A stretch of DNA of 64,000 nt from Arachnopeziza araneosa (lineage: Eukaryota > Ascomycota > Leotiomycetes > Helotiales > Arachnopezizaceae): the NCBI GenBank assembly GCA_003988855.1, contig QYAI01000097.1, positions 310,001 to 374,000 on the forward strand. Direction: 5' to 3'. The first letter of the stretch is position 1. Each line of letters opens with the position of its first letter. The translations under genes were made by a program, and so were the position numbers. Shown piece by piece: positions 45,195-55,732 of this stretch. The notes under the pieces were generated by a model that worked only from the letters and a program-made list of their open reading frames with translations, was not told the DNA's origin and ran no database searches.

Positions 45195-46013
45195 GTGAAG
45201 TGTATTTTTGAGTTTGAGTGTAATGGAGTGGCACAAAGACAGGCTGTGAAGGTAAAGTGGTTGAAGGGTACTTTAGTAGCTGAAACGCTAAAGAAGCTTG
45301 GCATTGGAGATCTTTATAATGAGCTCGAGAGATTTGAGGAGGTAGAGCAAATTATTGGTGAAGTTTTGAGAATCAAAACCCAGGTTCTTGGCCCTAAAAA
45401 CGAGGGTACTGTGGACAAAATGCTTCGCATGGCAGAGTTCTATGGCGATCTAGAGAGATTTGAGGAAGCAGACCAGGTCTGTCGCAAGGTTTTGGATATT
45501 AGAACACGGGCCCTTGGCCCTAAACATCGAAAAACTTTAGATGCACAGTGCGAGTTAGGCGAATACCTATTTAAACAGAAACGATACGAAGAAGCAGAAC
45601 AAACTTAACGAGCAGTACAGGCGATAACGGTAGAGACTATGGGTCCTAATCATAGAGATACATTGAAGACAATGGGGGGTCTGGCACGTGGTCTGACAAT
45701 GATGGAAAGGTATCACGAGGCTGAAGCTATTCAACAGGACATCCTAGCTCAATGCACGAGGACAGTAGGTAATGCCCACAGATTAACTCTGAGAATCATG
45801 TATGACCTGGGAGAGACACTAGTCCTACTTGATAGAGACAGCGAAGCGAGGGATCTACTACATCAAGCTCTTCCATTACTTATCAAGGTTTTTGGTCCAA
45901 AGGCCAAATTTACCCTTTCGGCCAAGAAGCTTCTGGATGAAGGTCCTAAAAAACCACCATCTGACTCTGCCACAGACGGCCCCGAACCAAACTTAGTGGT
46001 AGCGGGTGGATAA
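45195..46013 (+). pseudogene. Decayed TPR (kinesin-light-chain-type) repeat gene
   Basis: Tandem TPR units are plain in one frame: RFEEVEQIIGEVLRIKTQVLG, RFEEADQVCRKVLDIRTRALG, KRYEEAEQT, then an in-frame TAA (45606-45608), and the same frame goes on with RAVQAITVETMGPNHRDTL, RYHEAEAIQQDIL and DRDSEARDLLHQALPLLIKVFG to the stop at 46011. The TAA stands where CAA (Gln) would fit. There is no credible N-terminal domain or start before 45195. TPR arrays of this type form the C-terminal sensor of fungal STAND proteins, so this is probably a relic of such a gene. Confidence 0.7.
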
Positions 46014-46525
46014 GCGGAAGAGATTGAAGGCGTAGAACAAGAAAGAGCAGAGGATAATAGAACCCCAGAAAGCAGCAGGAAAGCGCGGAGGAATGAGGAG
46101 ACACCATTGGCGTTCAGGGGTCAAAAGATGGTCAGAGGAGCAACTGAAAGTAGCTAGTAGTTCTTACGGCATGAATTTGGTTTTCTAGGCTATTCTAGAG
46201 TTCTAGATAAAGCTTTGGAAAATGGTTGATTTCTATAAACTTGAGCCAAAAATGCTTGATCGTTCTTTGCATATAATGAAAGACACTAGAGGTACCGAAA
46301 GAAACCAAAGGGAGCTATTGCTCCACTACGGAGTTCATGACTGACTCAAGTAAAAGATGAAATGGTAGTTAGGTGTGTTGCGATGAGCTGAATGAAATAC
46401 AGGCCTTCAAAAAGCGGATTTCGTTGGATTTTCAACTCTAATAGAATTCTTCTTCTTTTCTGATCCAGTCTTTCAACCTGTCTAATCTCAAGCTATTCAT
46501 CAACCAATGTCACTCAATAAGTAAC
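46014..46525. other. intergenic, convergent
   Basis: Between the TPR relic and the end of the WW-domain gene. Nothing seen. Confidence 0.5.
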
Positions 46526-47753
46526 TCAGAAGTTTCCCCAAGACATCGTCGCGCTTGCACTGGCCATGGCCGCAGCATTCATCGAAGCATTTGCCGCAGC
46601 AACCATCGCCGCATTGTTAGCCGCGTTCATCGAAATTGCCACCGCATCATTCGCGGAACTTATATTATTGCTCACAGATCCCACACCACTATATAAATCA
46701 TTGGCATGACCCGCGTGCTCGACAACTTCGGCACTGACGACAACAGCTGCTACGACCCCTGCTCCGATGGCTACACGCTTTCCCCACTTCTTGTAAGAAG
46801 CCTTCTTCTCTTCTTCCGTGCGATCATCCCAGAGTTTCTTTTCTTCTTTGCCCTCTTTTTCGACCAGAGGATCTGTCTCTTTTGGTGTCTTGGTAGTGGG
46901 TATTAACTTCCCAACTTTACTCCCAACCTTACTCCCAAGCTTCGTTTCCATAACCTTGGCACCGTAGATGTGAGATTGATCGCTGATTTGAAACTTCATC
47001 ATTTCCATTTGGCCTATGAATGAGCGAGGTCTTGGTCGAGATGTGGGAGCTGGTCGAGTTTGCAGATAGGGACTGACAGCTGTTTCTGGAGTAGCCAGAT
47101 CTCCAGCTTGTGGGTGGACAATCGTCTCGGGACGTGCGGCCAGCGATGGCGGTGGCGGCGGGAAACTAATTTGGAGCTGTGATGGTCCGAAAGCTTGTGA
47201 TGAGATTGGAGGTGGAGGTGGCGGTGGGAAGTATTGCGACGTGGCATTTTCTTGAAATTGATACAATGAAGTTTGACCATGACCTGAGGCTGGAGAAAGA
47301 GGTGGAGGTGGGAAATACTGCGACGTTGTGTGGTCATGAGATGGATGCAGCCCGGTTTGGCCTGGACTTGAGCTTGGGGGTGGCGGGAAAAACAAGACCG
47401 GTACAGCCTCGGCGGGTGCAGAAGTCTGCTGGAGAAATTGGCTTTCTTGCGGAAGTTTCTGTGAAGACGAGATCGAGGTTGGCAGTGGTATAGATTCTTC
47501 AGGACTTGGTTGTATCTCCAATTGCTCCGTAGAAAATCCTCCCTTCTGGGACAGCTTTACATCGCCATAGGCTGGCTCTAACGGTGCTTTCCAGGAATAT
47601 TCACCAGTAGAAATATTCACATAATAACTATGCAGGTTAAAAATGATGATTTGAAAAAGAACCATAAATTTCATACTCAGTGTGGTATTGAGTACTCCAT
47701 TCTTTTCTCCAGCCAGCAGGAAGACCGTCCTGTGCTCCAAACGTTTTCGTCAT
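46526..47753 (-). CDS. WW-domain, proline-rich protein
   Basis: Exons 47677-47753 and 46526-47627, 49-nt intron, 392 residues. The intron lies inside the WW domain; splicing restores GLPAGWRKEWSTQYHTDYY then VNISTGEYSWKAP, with the two spaced tryptophans. Starting at ATG 47753 puts the WW domain at the N-terminus, as in many fungal members. The middle is disordered and proline-rich, with several FPPPPP runs that could bind WW or SH3 partners, including itself. The end has a basic stretch (KKASYKKWGKRVA), a glycine/alanine/valine segment and an Ala/Met/Ser-rich tail. Function unknown; similar fungal proteins are annotated only by the WW domain. Confidence 0.8.
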
Positions 47754-50375
47754 TGGGGTATCTTGATGGTCGGATTTGCGGGTTGACAGTTGTCAAGATG
47801 ACCTAAACATGAGCCCTACGAAAGGTAGAAATGGAAGTGGGAGAGTTGGTGTATTTAACGCTGCAAAAAAACGTCTGAGCCGCTGTTCGCTAAGACCAAA
47901 AGAAACTCACGATATTTGCTTGGCAGCTGAAAGCTTTAACACAGCCGTGGAGAATTAGTGCATCTTGACTGGATCGCTTCAGGAAGCTCCTTTCTAGCTA
48001 GGCTCCTTATAGCGACTCAACGCTGGAAGTAGATTAGGGACGTTTTAAACGCTTGCTTTCTTCCATAGCGCGTACTTTTGCATGCAACGGTATCTCACGT
48101 GTGTTTAAGAATGTGCATGGCGGAATGCGCCAAAAAGGTATTCAAAAACTCTTGCTCACGTTAAAAGAATACTGTCAGGATACACTGGTCGGATTGGAGA
48201 CCTGCCATTAAATATGGTAGTCAATCAATTTAAATCGAAATAGCAGCTACTGCGATATACAAAAATAGAAGAGAAGAAGAAAATAGAGGAATGTAAGACT
48301 TATGATATCGGAGGAGAGGAGAGGAGAGGAGAGGAGAGGAGAGGAGAGGAAAGCAGGACTTACCGCATCGGAGGAGAGGAGAGCAGAGCAGAGGAAAGTA
48401 AAAGAAATCAAAAGAACGCAAAAAGTAGTAGCAAAAAGCGTGTTTAGCGTGTTTATTGTTGTCAGCTTGTGCAAGAAAAAAAAAAAGAACTTACACAAGC
48501 TGCATTTAAATATCGAAGTAGATAGCTTTATTTATTACTACTTACAGGTATATAAAAAAGTGGCTGCAAATTAGAAAGCATGTCAAACACGATTTTAGAG
48601 TGTTGCTGTAAAGTTTTGACTACTTTAAACATGAGTGATAGTAATAGGTGCTATGATTAAAGCGTAGTGTAGACATGGCCAACCCTGCTCCCGTAGGGAT
48701 ACTTGAGCTATACGTGTTTGAACCAAAGAATTAGCTCGGAAAGAAATAGTTTTATCTACGAGATGCAAGCAAGAGGTAATATTGATCTGCTCACGGTGAG
48801 AAGGGAGCAGGTTGTGTAAGCAACTGACCTATGGGACAATTTATTGGATTTTTGGAGTAAAACGAGGGGCGGTGTTCACCAGAGGCAGCGATACAGGAAC
48901 ATATACCAGAACGCAACAGAAAACTAATGCTCGGAATCATGACTAGACAGATGACTCAATTACTTTCAAATACGTTCGCATCCGTCCGTAGAACATCTGA
49001 GATACGATCATCTCTGTACACCTGCCGAAGGCTGACCACCCCTGAACCCCAAGTTGATGATGCTAGAGCCGCCAGGGCCGACATACGCTTAGTTGCTCTT
49101 CCACCTTCACATGGTGGTAGTCCCATGCAAGTCTAGTGTCCATCTGGATACCCAAGCATCGGCACGATGGAGAGACCTTGATTGTTGCGTGTGGGGGGAG
49201 GGGGGGTGCTGTTTGCCTTGGGGTGAAGAGAGAGAGAAAATCTCTAGAGTATTGGAAACACCTCGTATTCGGGCTCTCTCGTTATTCGAATATCACTCAG
49301 AGAAATATGAACCACTTGCAAAAACATCCAAAGCTTGAAAAGGTAATGACGAATCATAGCACTGAAGCTCGCAAGAGAGAGCGCTCGTAGCGCCAGGTAC
49401 TCCTAAATATAAAAAGTGCTGACAGGGTTGTGGTGAGGTGGATATTAGATTCAGTGACTCTGAGCTCCTCGAGCAGCACGCGTACTAGTAAGTCAAGAAT
49501 CAGACCTAAACAACGCAATATCAATATCGGTGATTGGTTAAGATGAGTCCTTTCAAGCATCAACTCACAGTCTACCAGAAGCCATTGTTCTCCACGATTG
49601 ATTCATCACTCGTGACCTCAGTCCCCTCCAAGAAGCGTTGAAGAGATATTTACAAAACACGCCGTGAAAGGACTACAGAGCGTTGAGAAAATGTCAAGTC
49701 TAGGATAGACTTCCTGCGAGATGGACGGCAAGATGAAACAGAAGAGCTATCTGCGCAAGCGATGGAGATGCCTCAAACGATGGCACCGGACTGGGTTCCT
49801 GGGTAATGAATAGGACCGAGATGCGGAAAACCGAGTAGAAGTGGAACACTCATACGCACGGAGTGAAGGAAATTGAACATATGCAATTGTGAAGATCGTT
49901 CCTCCAGGGTAAAAAATCGCAATCTGCTACGGATTGCAGTTGCCTGAGCATTACACTTTAAAGTTCAGTTTGACCAACTCGGCGCAGGTAGATTTAGACT
50001 CAATTCTAGTCATTTCAAATGAAAATAGCTAATAAATAAAGTAAACACCTAAGGGTAGGAAGCTATTAGTCAAAGGGAATCAAATGCTAGTTGCTGAAAA
50101 CTTAGGTGAATTAGGAGTTCGGAATTTCTATACCTAGAAGTGTAACAGTGTGAAGACCGAGGGAAAAGTAAGTAATGTCATTTTTCTTCCCGGTTGTCAC
50201 TTTCTCAGACCTCCATTTGAGTGTAATGAATGTGAATTTTGGAAACGTGGCAAAGTTTCCAAGACTTTTCAAGTGTAAAAATGGGTTGTGTTGCAGGTTA
50301 TTATTTCATTTGAAGCCGAAATAGTTGGTCCCACACAATTTCTTTATGCACACCATAGTTTTCTTGTTTTATTGA
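47754..50375. other. long intergenic region
   Basis: 2.6 kb without a supported gene. It holds the purine microsatellite at 48310-48351 and AT-rich DNA. Short frames at 48927-49390 lack family features. Confidence 0.45.
48310..48405. repeat. GGAGA/GAGGA microsatellite
   Basis: About eight tandem copies of a GAGGA-type pentamer at 48310-48351, then a second degenerate block at about 48370-48405. Both follow a similar lead-in (GACTTA..CATCGGAGGAGAGG-like), so the block itself was duplicated. Confidence 0.85.
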
Positions 50376-51573
50376 TCAAAGCTTCTCCCTCAGTCGCTTC
50401 CCTAAAATTGCTTTCCCAACACTACTCGAATTTGGTTTCTCAATCTCAGTTGTAATCCAGTCCCCAATCTCAGCCAAGGACTCCAAATCCAGGCCGGTAT
50501 TCATTCCTACACTTTCAAAAAAGTAGATCAGGTCCTCTGTACTGACATTCCCTGTCGCTCCAGGGCTGTATGGACATCCTCCCAACCCACCCACACTAGC
50601 ATCAAACCTCCTCACTCCATGATCCAAACTCACCGCGCAATTGACCAGCGCTTGGCCATATGTATCATGAAAATGCATCGTGAGGTCCTCATTTCTGACG
50701 CCAGCTGCGGACATACATTTCAGTAATTCTGCTGTTTTGAGAGCAGTTCCCATGCCTGTTGTATCTCCTAAATCAATTTCGTCGGCACCCATTTCTAGGA
50801 GTGAGCAGGCAATTTCGGCAACTCGGTGGGGATTCACGATCGGGCCTTCAAAAGGGCACCCTAAAACCACAGATATATAGGCGCGAACGCGCAGACCGAA
50901 ACCTTTCGCGCTTTCAATGACAGGTCGGAAGCGTTCGAGTGATTCCTGTACAGAGCAATTGAGGTTCTTTCGGGAGAATGATTCGGTCGCGGCTGCAAAG
51001 ACCGAGAGCTCGATGAATGGCTTTGAGGAGTTAGGATCGATGGATGGGTCGTCAAGTATGGAAGAGGGGTCTGTTTGGATGGGAGAGGTTTGGGTTTGGT
51101 AGGCTGTTGGATTGGTTCGAAGTATTGCAAGAGCATCTTCCAAGCCACGAGTGTTGGGAGCAAGGAAAGAGTATGCTATCGGGTCTAGGGAGGTGGGAGG
51201 CGATCGGAGTATGTAATTGAGAATTTCAGAGGATTCTGCCATCTGATGTGGGTTAGAAAAAGCTAGGGAGAGAGATGGAAGAGCTGACCTGAGGAACCCA
51301 TTTTGGAGAGACAAAAGAACCAGCTTCAATGTCTGTAAGTCCAGTCTTCGCCAATCTCTCAATCAATTCGATCTTGGTTGTAAGTGGTATCGTTTTCTTC
51401 TCGTTCTGCAAGCCATCTCGTGGGCCGACTTCCACAATGTTCACATAGTTGCTGCTTGCGTGATGCGGATGTTGGTTGCTGCTTGTGGGCTCAGTGGCCG
51501 TCGATAGACATCGTACAAGGCGAGTGCGTGGTCCACTAAGTAATCTTCTTGTAGCAGGCCGTAAGGACAGCAT
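50376..51573 (-). CDS. Hydroxymethylglutaryl-CoA lyase, mitochondrial
   Basis: Exons 51289-51573 and 50376-51242, 46-nt intron, 383 residues. The enzyme cleaves HMG-CoA to acetyl-CoA and acetoacetate, the last step of leucine breakdown. The N-terminus is arginine/serine-rich without acids (LRPATRRLLSGPRTRLVRCLST), a mitochondrial presequence. Core motifs: VEVGPRDGLQNE (metal and substrate site), SRKNLNCSVQESLERF, DLGDTTGMGT, MHFHDTYGQALVN (metal histidines) and the signature GLGGCPYSPGATGNVSTED with the active-site cysteine. A low-complexity proline/serine/threonine insert follows the intron (about 130-155), longer than usual. Well supported. Confidence 0.94.
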
Positions 51574-53049
51574 GGTGAAGAATCATGATGGAGCTGTGGA
51601 AGAGAGGTTGGAGGTGAAGGATGGAAGCGCGGTTAGAGCCGGACTGTTGGGGGGGAAGCGCAAGGGCCACTAAATAGACGACCCGAAAGAGACGGCCATC
51701 TCAAAACGTTCAAGATCCACAACAACAAGATGCTGTTGAATCACGACTACCGTAATTTGCCAGTCACCTACTTCAAGCATGCAGAGCTCGCCGATGAACT
51801 AGATATGTATCTTAGAGATCTCGATATCCTAGAAACAATATCCATTATCACAACCAAATTATAACCTGCTATCATACGCTTTATTCGTTCTAATTAGGAA
51901 TGAAGAAGTCAAGGCCGGATGAGGAGAAAGAACTATTACCCGGTAGCAAAACCATGCAAAAATGGGTAGCGATTGTGCTGACTCGAAGAGATGATTTCGT
52001 CTTGCCTGCTATTTTTTACAACGAATGATTTGCTAAGACGCAGCATCATTACTAGGCTTCCTGACGTTGAGTAGTCTAAGGAGTTTGCGTTTGAGGACAT
52101 TTGAAATGCTCAAATCCACCTCAAGAGTGACGATAGGTCAGTTCAAATGTCAAGCTGTTTGATATATGGAAACTTTATTGTTATTCCATGGAGTGTTGCG
52201 ACGCAATAGACCGTCATCACCACTTTGAACATGAGATACCACGCAAGGGAGTTAAATTTCCTCATTGGGGAGTCCAAAGACCTAGACATATCAGACGCAA
52301 GCCAAATCTGAAATGCGTAATACTTAGAAACATACCGGTTGAGCACGCTTACTGCCATTGGCCTGCTTCATTTCCAAGTTAAGATGAATTTTAAGTCTAT
52401 AAACTGAGAGGCTGGTCTTCTTTAACTAGTGAACTCAAATTCTACTAGAATATATCGTCTACAGCATGTACCTTCTGGAGAAAGACTGAGTCCTCCATCC
52501 AGAGTCCTGTGATTATTTCACTTGCCGGCCCTTGGCGAGGATGTGTTCCGACATAGGTACCTCGGTACTTACCGCCCAGCATAGCAATCAGCCATTTCGC
52601 AAACAGATCCAAGGTACAGTACTCGCGAACCTAGGAAAGGTAACCTGCATATTCGACGATTCGGCAGCTGCCGTTTTAAGGCTGCTTCAAGGATTCGCAG
52701 TACTCGCTAACTGGGAAGGCCCCTCCCCACAACCATGGTGGCCTCCGTCATCCCCACAGAGCTACGCAATCGCAGCCACCGCTGTTTACCCGCCCTCGTC
52801 GCTAATACAAAGCTGTCTGAAGGAAAAGCATGAGCTTCGTCACCCTGATCATAAAAGCCCCCTGGATTAATATCGGTCCCGACAGATTGAGGGGCAGGCA
52901 CCCCATTCGGCCTGCATATCTCCTGCGTGAAAATGCGCCCCCATTGAGCCGACTCTGCTAGGTAACTTTATATTAAGGTACGGAATCTTTTTCTTGACCA
53001 CGCTTTCCTCCTCATCTAATCTCCTGTCGGTCTTGATCACCTTCGTTCG
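51574..53049. other. intergenic, divergent
   Basis: 1.5 kb between the starts of the lyase and tannase-family genes; holds both promoters. No gene seen; several short frames rejected. Confidence 0.5.
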
Positions 53050-53070
53050 ATGAATCATATGATTTTCACC

Positions 53071-54819
53071 ATGATCCGTTCAATCTACACCTTGGCCGGG
53101 TGTGCTGTTGTCGCATCTGCTACTAGTCTTGCCGATGTCTGCACAACTGCTTATGCCCAAGCTGCGCTCCCGGCTGCTGGTCTTTTTGATTCCATTGTCA
53201 TTGATCCATCTTCTGTCACGGTTTCCGCAGTCACGAACGCCTCACTCTCCGGTTCCCCTATGTCTCCTGACGCTGAAGTCGAATATTGCAGTGTGACTTT
53301 TGCCTACTCTCACAGCGGCCGAAATGATCAGGTGCTAGTCAGGTATGGGCTTCCAGCTCCATCCAGCTTCAAGAATCGTTATCTTTCAACGGGTGGGGGT
53401 GGTCTAGCTATCAACTCTGGAGCTTCGGGCTTTCCAGGTGGTATCATGTATGGAGCCGTCGCCGGGTATACTGATGGCGGATTCGGGAGCTTCAATACTC
53501 AATTCGACTCAGTGTTTCTTCTGGCGAATGGGACCATCAACTATGAGTCCTTGTTCATGTTCGGTTACCAGGCTCATCACGAGCTGACTATCATTGGGAA
53601 GCAATTCACGAGGAACTTTTTCAAGGTGGCTTCAGATACGAAATTGTACGCTTACTATCAGGGATGCTCTGAAGGTGGTCGAGAAGGATGGAGTCAAATC
53701 CAAAGATATGGCGATGACTGGGATGGCGCTATTACTGGCGCACCCGCGTTCAGATTCTCCTTCCAGCAAATCCAACATCTCTACTCTGATGTTGTTGAGA
53801 AAACGCTTAACTATTATCCACCTCAATGTGAGCTTGACAAAATCGTCAACGTGACCATAGCTGCTTGTGACGGACTTGATGGCAAAATGGATGGTGTCGT
53901 TTCTCGATCCGACCTGTGTGGCCTTGGATATGATCTTAAAACCGCAATTGGCACGCCATACTCTTGCCCAGCTACAGCAGCCAGCTGCAATCCATTTATG
54001 GGATGTTCACCAGCAATTCTAGCCCAAGTCGGCAATATCACAGCTCAAGGCGTGGCAGTTGCCAGCAAAATCATCGACGGTCTGCATGACACTTCAGGAA
54101 AGCGCGTCTACCTCTCATACCAACCCGCTGCTAGCTTCGCCGATGCAGCAACCGCCTATGATGCCAGCAATGATACTTGGGGCCCCTCAGTCTCCGGAAT
54201 TGGTGCTGAATTTGCCACACGTTTCTTAGAATTAAAAAATACATCTACGATCAGCGTTGCGGATTTCGCCGACGTGACATACGACACTCTCAAAGAATGG
54301 ATAATTGAAGGATTACAAAAGTATGAAGATACTCTCCAAACCACCTGGCCCGATCTCACGCCTTTCGAACAAGCTGGTGGCAAAGTCCTCCATTTCCATG
54401 GCGAATCTGACAATTCCATCCCCGCCGCTTCCTCAGTCCGCTACCACGAATCTGTGCGCCAGACCATGTATCCGGATATGTCATTCAACGACTCCACTGC
54501 CGCTCTAGGGGAATGGTACCGACTCTTCCTCGTTCCTGGCGCCGCCCACTGTGCTCCCAACCCTCTGCAACCCAACGGTCCGTTCCCCCAAACGAATTTG
54601 GCGGTGTTGATCAACTGGGTGGAGAAAGGGGTCGTTCCCACAACACTCAACGCTACCCATCTGGCAGGGCCGAGTCTAGGTCAGAATGCGCAGATCTGTG
54701 CTTGGCCTCTGAGACCGCTTTGGAAGGGCAATAATACCGCCATGGAATGTGTTTATGATCAGAAGAGTATTGATAGCTGGAACTATAAATTCGATGCGAT
54801 TAAGTTGCCGGTTTACTAG
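53071..54819 (+). CDS. Secreted tannase / feruloyl esterase family protein
   Basis: Single exon. I prefer ATG 53071 (TTCACCATG) over 53050, giving 582 residues with a signal peptide (MIRSIYTLAGCAVVASATS). The family hydrolyses ester bonds of tannins or plant cell-wall ferulates. The nucleophile site is GCSEGGREG (Ser about 200), followed by DWDGAITGAPAF. The acid is in FHGESDNSIPA and the histidine in GAAHCAPNP. Cysteines stand next to both the serine and the histidine, the CS-D-HC arrangement known from feruloyl esterase B/tannase enzymes. Several cysteines (CDGLDGKMDGVV calcium-type loop, CGLGYDL) and N-glycosylation sites fit secretion. The substrate between tannin and feruloyl esters cannot be told by eye. 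It suggests plant-biomass degradation. Confidence 0.93.
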   Translation: MIRSIYTLAGCAVVASATSLADVCTTAYAQAALPAAGLFDSIVIDPSSVTVSAVTNASLSGSPMSPDAEVEYCSVTFAYSHSGRNDQVLVRYGLPAPSSFKNRYLSTGGGGLAINSGASGFPGGIMYGAVAGYTDGGFGSFNTQFDSVFLLANGTINYESLFMFGYQAHHELTIIGKQFTRNFFKVASDTKLYAYYQGCSEGGREGWSQIQRYGDDWDGAITGAPAFRFSFQQIQHLYSDVVEKTLNYYPPQCELDKIVNVTIAACDGLDGKMDGVVSRSDLCGLGYDLKTAIGTPYSCPATAASCNPFMGCSPAILAQVGNITAQGVAVASKIIDGLHDTSGKRVYLSYQPAASFADAATAYDASNDTWGPSVSGIGAEFATRFLELKNTSTISVADFADVTYDTLKEWIIEGLQKYEDTLQTTWPDLTPFEQAGGKVLHFHGESDNSIPAASSVRYHESVRQTMYPDMSFNDSTAALGEWYRLFLVPGAAHCAPNPLQPNGPFPQTNLAVLINWVEKGVVPTTLNATHLAGPSLGQNAQICAWPLRPLWKGNNTAMECVYDQKSIDSWNYKFDAIKLPVY

Positions 54820-55732
54820 TTGTAAGACAGAGAGGTGAAGAAGAAGGATCCTGAGGAGAAGTGTGTGAATTGAAAAGCATGAAAACTTACTGTACATACA
54901 TGGTGGTCGACGTATATACTGTCTTGAAATTTATCTTGATGAAAAAGATATCCACAGGAAGCTCCACTCTTGTCACTGCCACTCAGTCATCCATCCGTAC
55001 TCAATCTCAAGTAAAATCTCCTCATCTTGGTCGCCATCACCACCTCTCCATCCCACACCGCTCTAAATCCAATGAAAAGATCTAGAGGCTCTCAGCAAAA
55101 TCACATGACACTTCAGCATAGACAAATTATCTTTAGCCATGCCTGAGTCATGGCCTGGAGAAGCATTGTGCAAATCTCACACCGAGTTAGAGTATCTGGG
55201 ATGAGTTGTGATTGGGTTCGGGTTGGTTGGTTCTATTTCTTTAAATATGAGCTGACGAAGAATGGAAGCCGAGAGTGCTTGGCTGGATTATTTCACGTTT
55301 GTTTCATCAATAGCGAAAATTCAATGGACAGGTCCACATGGTAAGCCTATGATTTCTTGGTTTTCTGGGCGGGCTTCGATCTTGAATCGAACTGAAGGAT
55401 GCTCAGAGGTGAAAAGTGAAAGGAGAGAAAAATGGGCATGGAAAAAGGCATAGTATTTCTTGATTGTATTTTGGGAGATGAGATGAATTCAGGAAAAAGC
55501 TGATTCATTGCTAACTACTGTGCCGGTTCCTCAAAGGACACCGGTCTTGCTGACTAACTAGCTCGCAGTCCTGCCCTAACCCTAGCTCTGTCTCGTGACA
55601 TTGTATAATTAAAGGAAGGGATTATTTTTGGGAAGAAGATTATGCAGAAAGAAATCTAATCCAGGTAATAATGGAGATATATAAAGCTGGGAAATGGTTT
55701 CACATTTTCAAGACGTTATGCTTAGGATAGGA
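54820..55732. other. intergenic, convergent
   Basis: Between the end of the esterase gene and the end of the ankyrin gene. Nothing supported. Confidence 0.5.
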
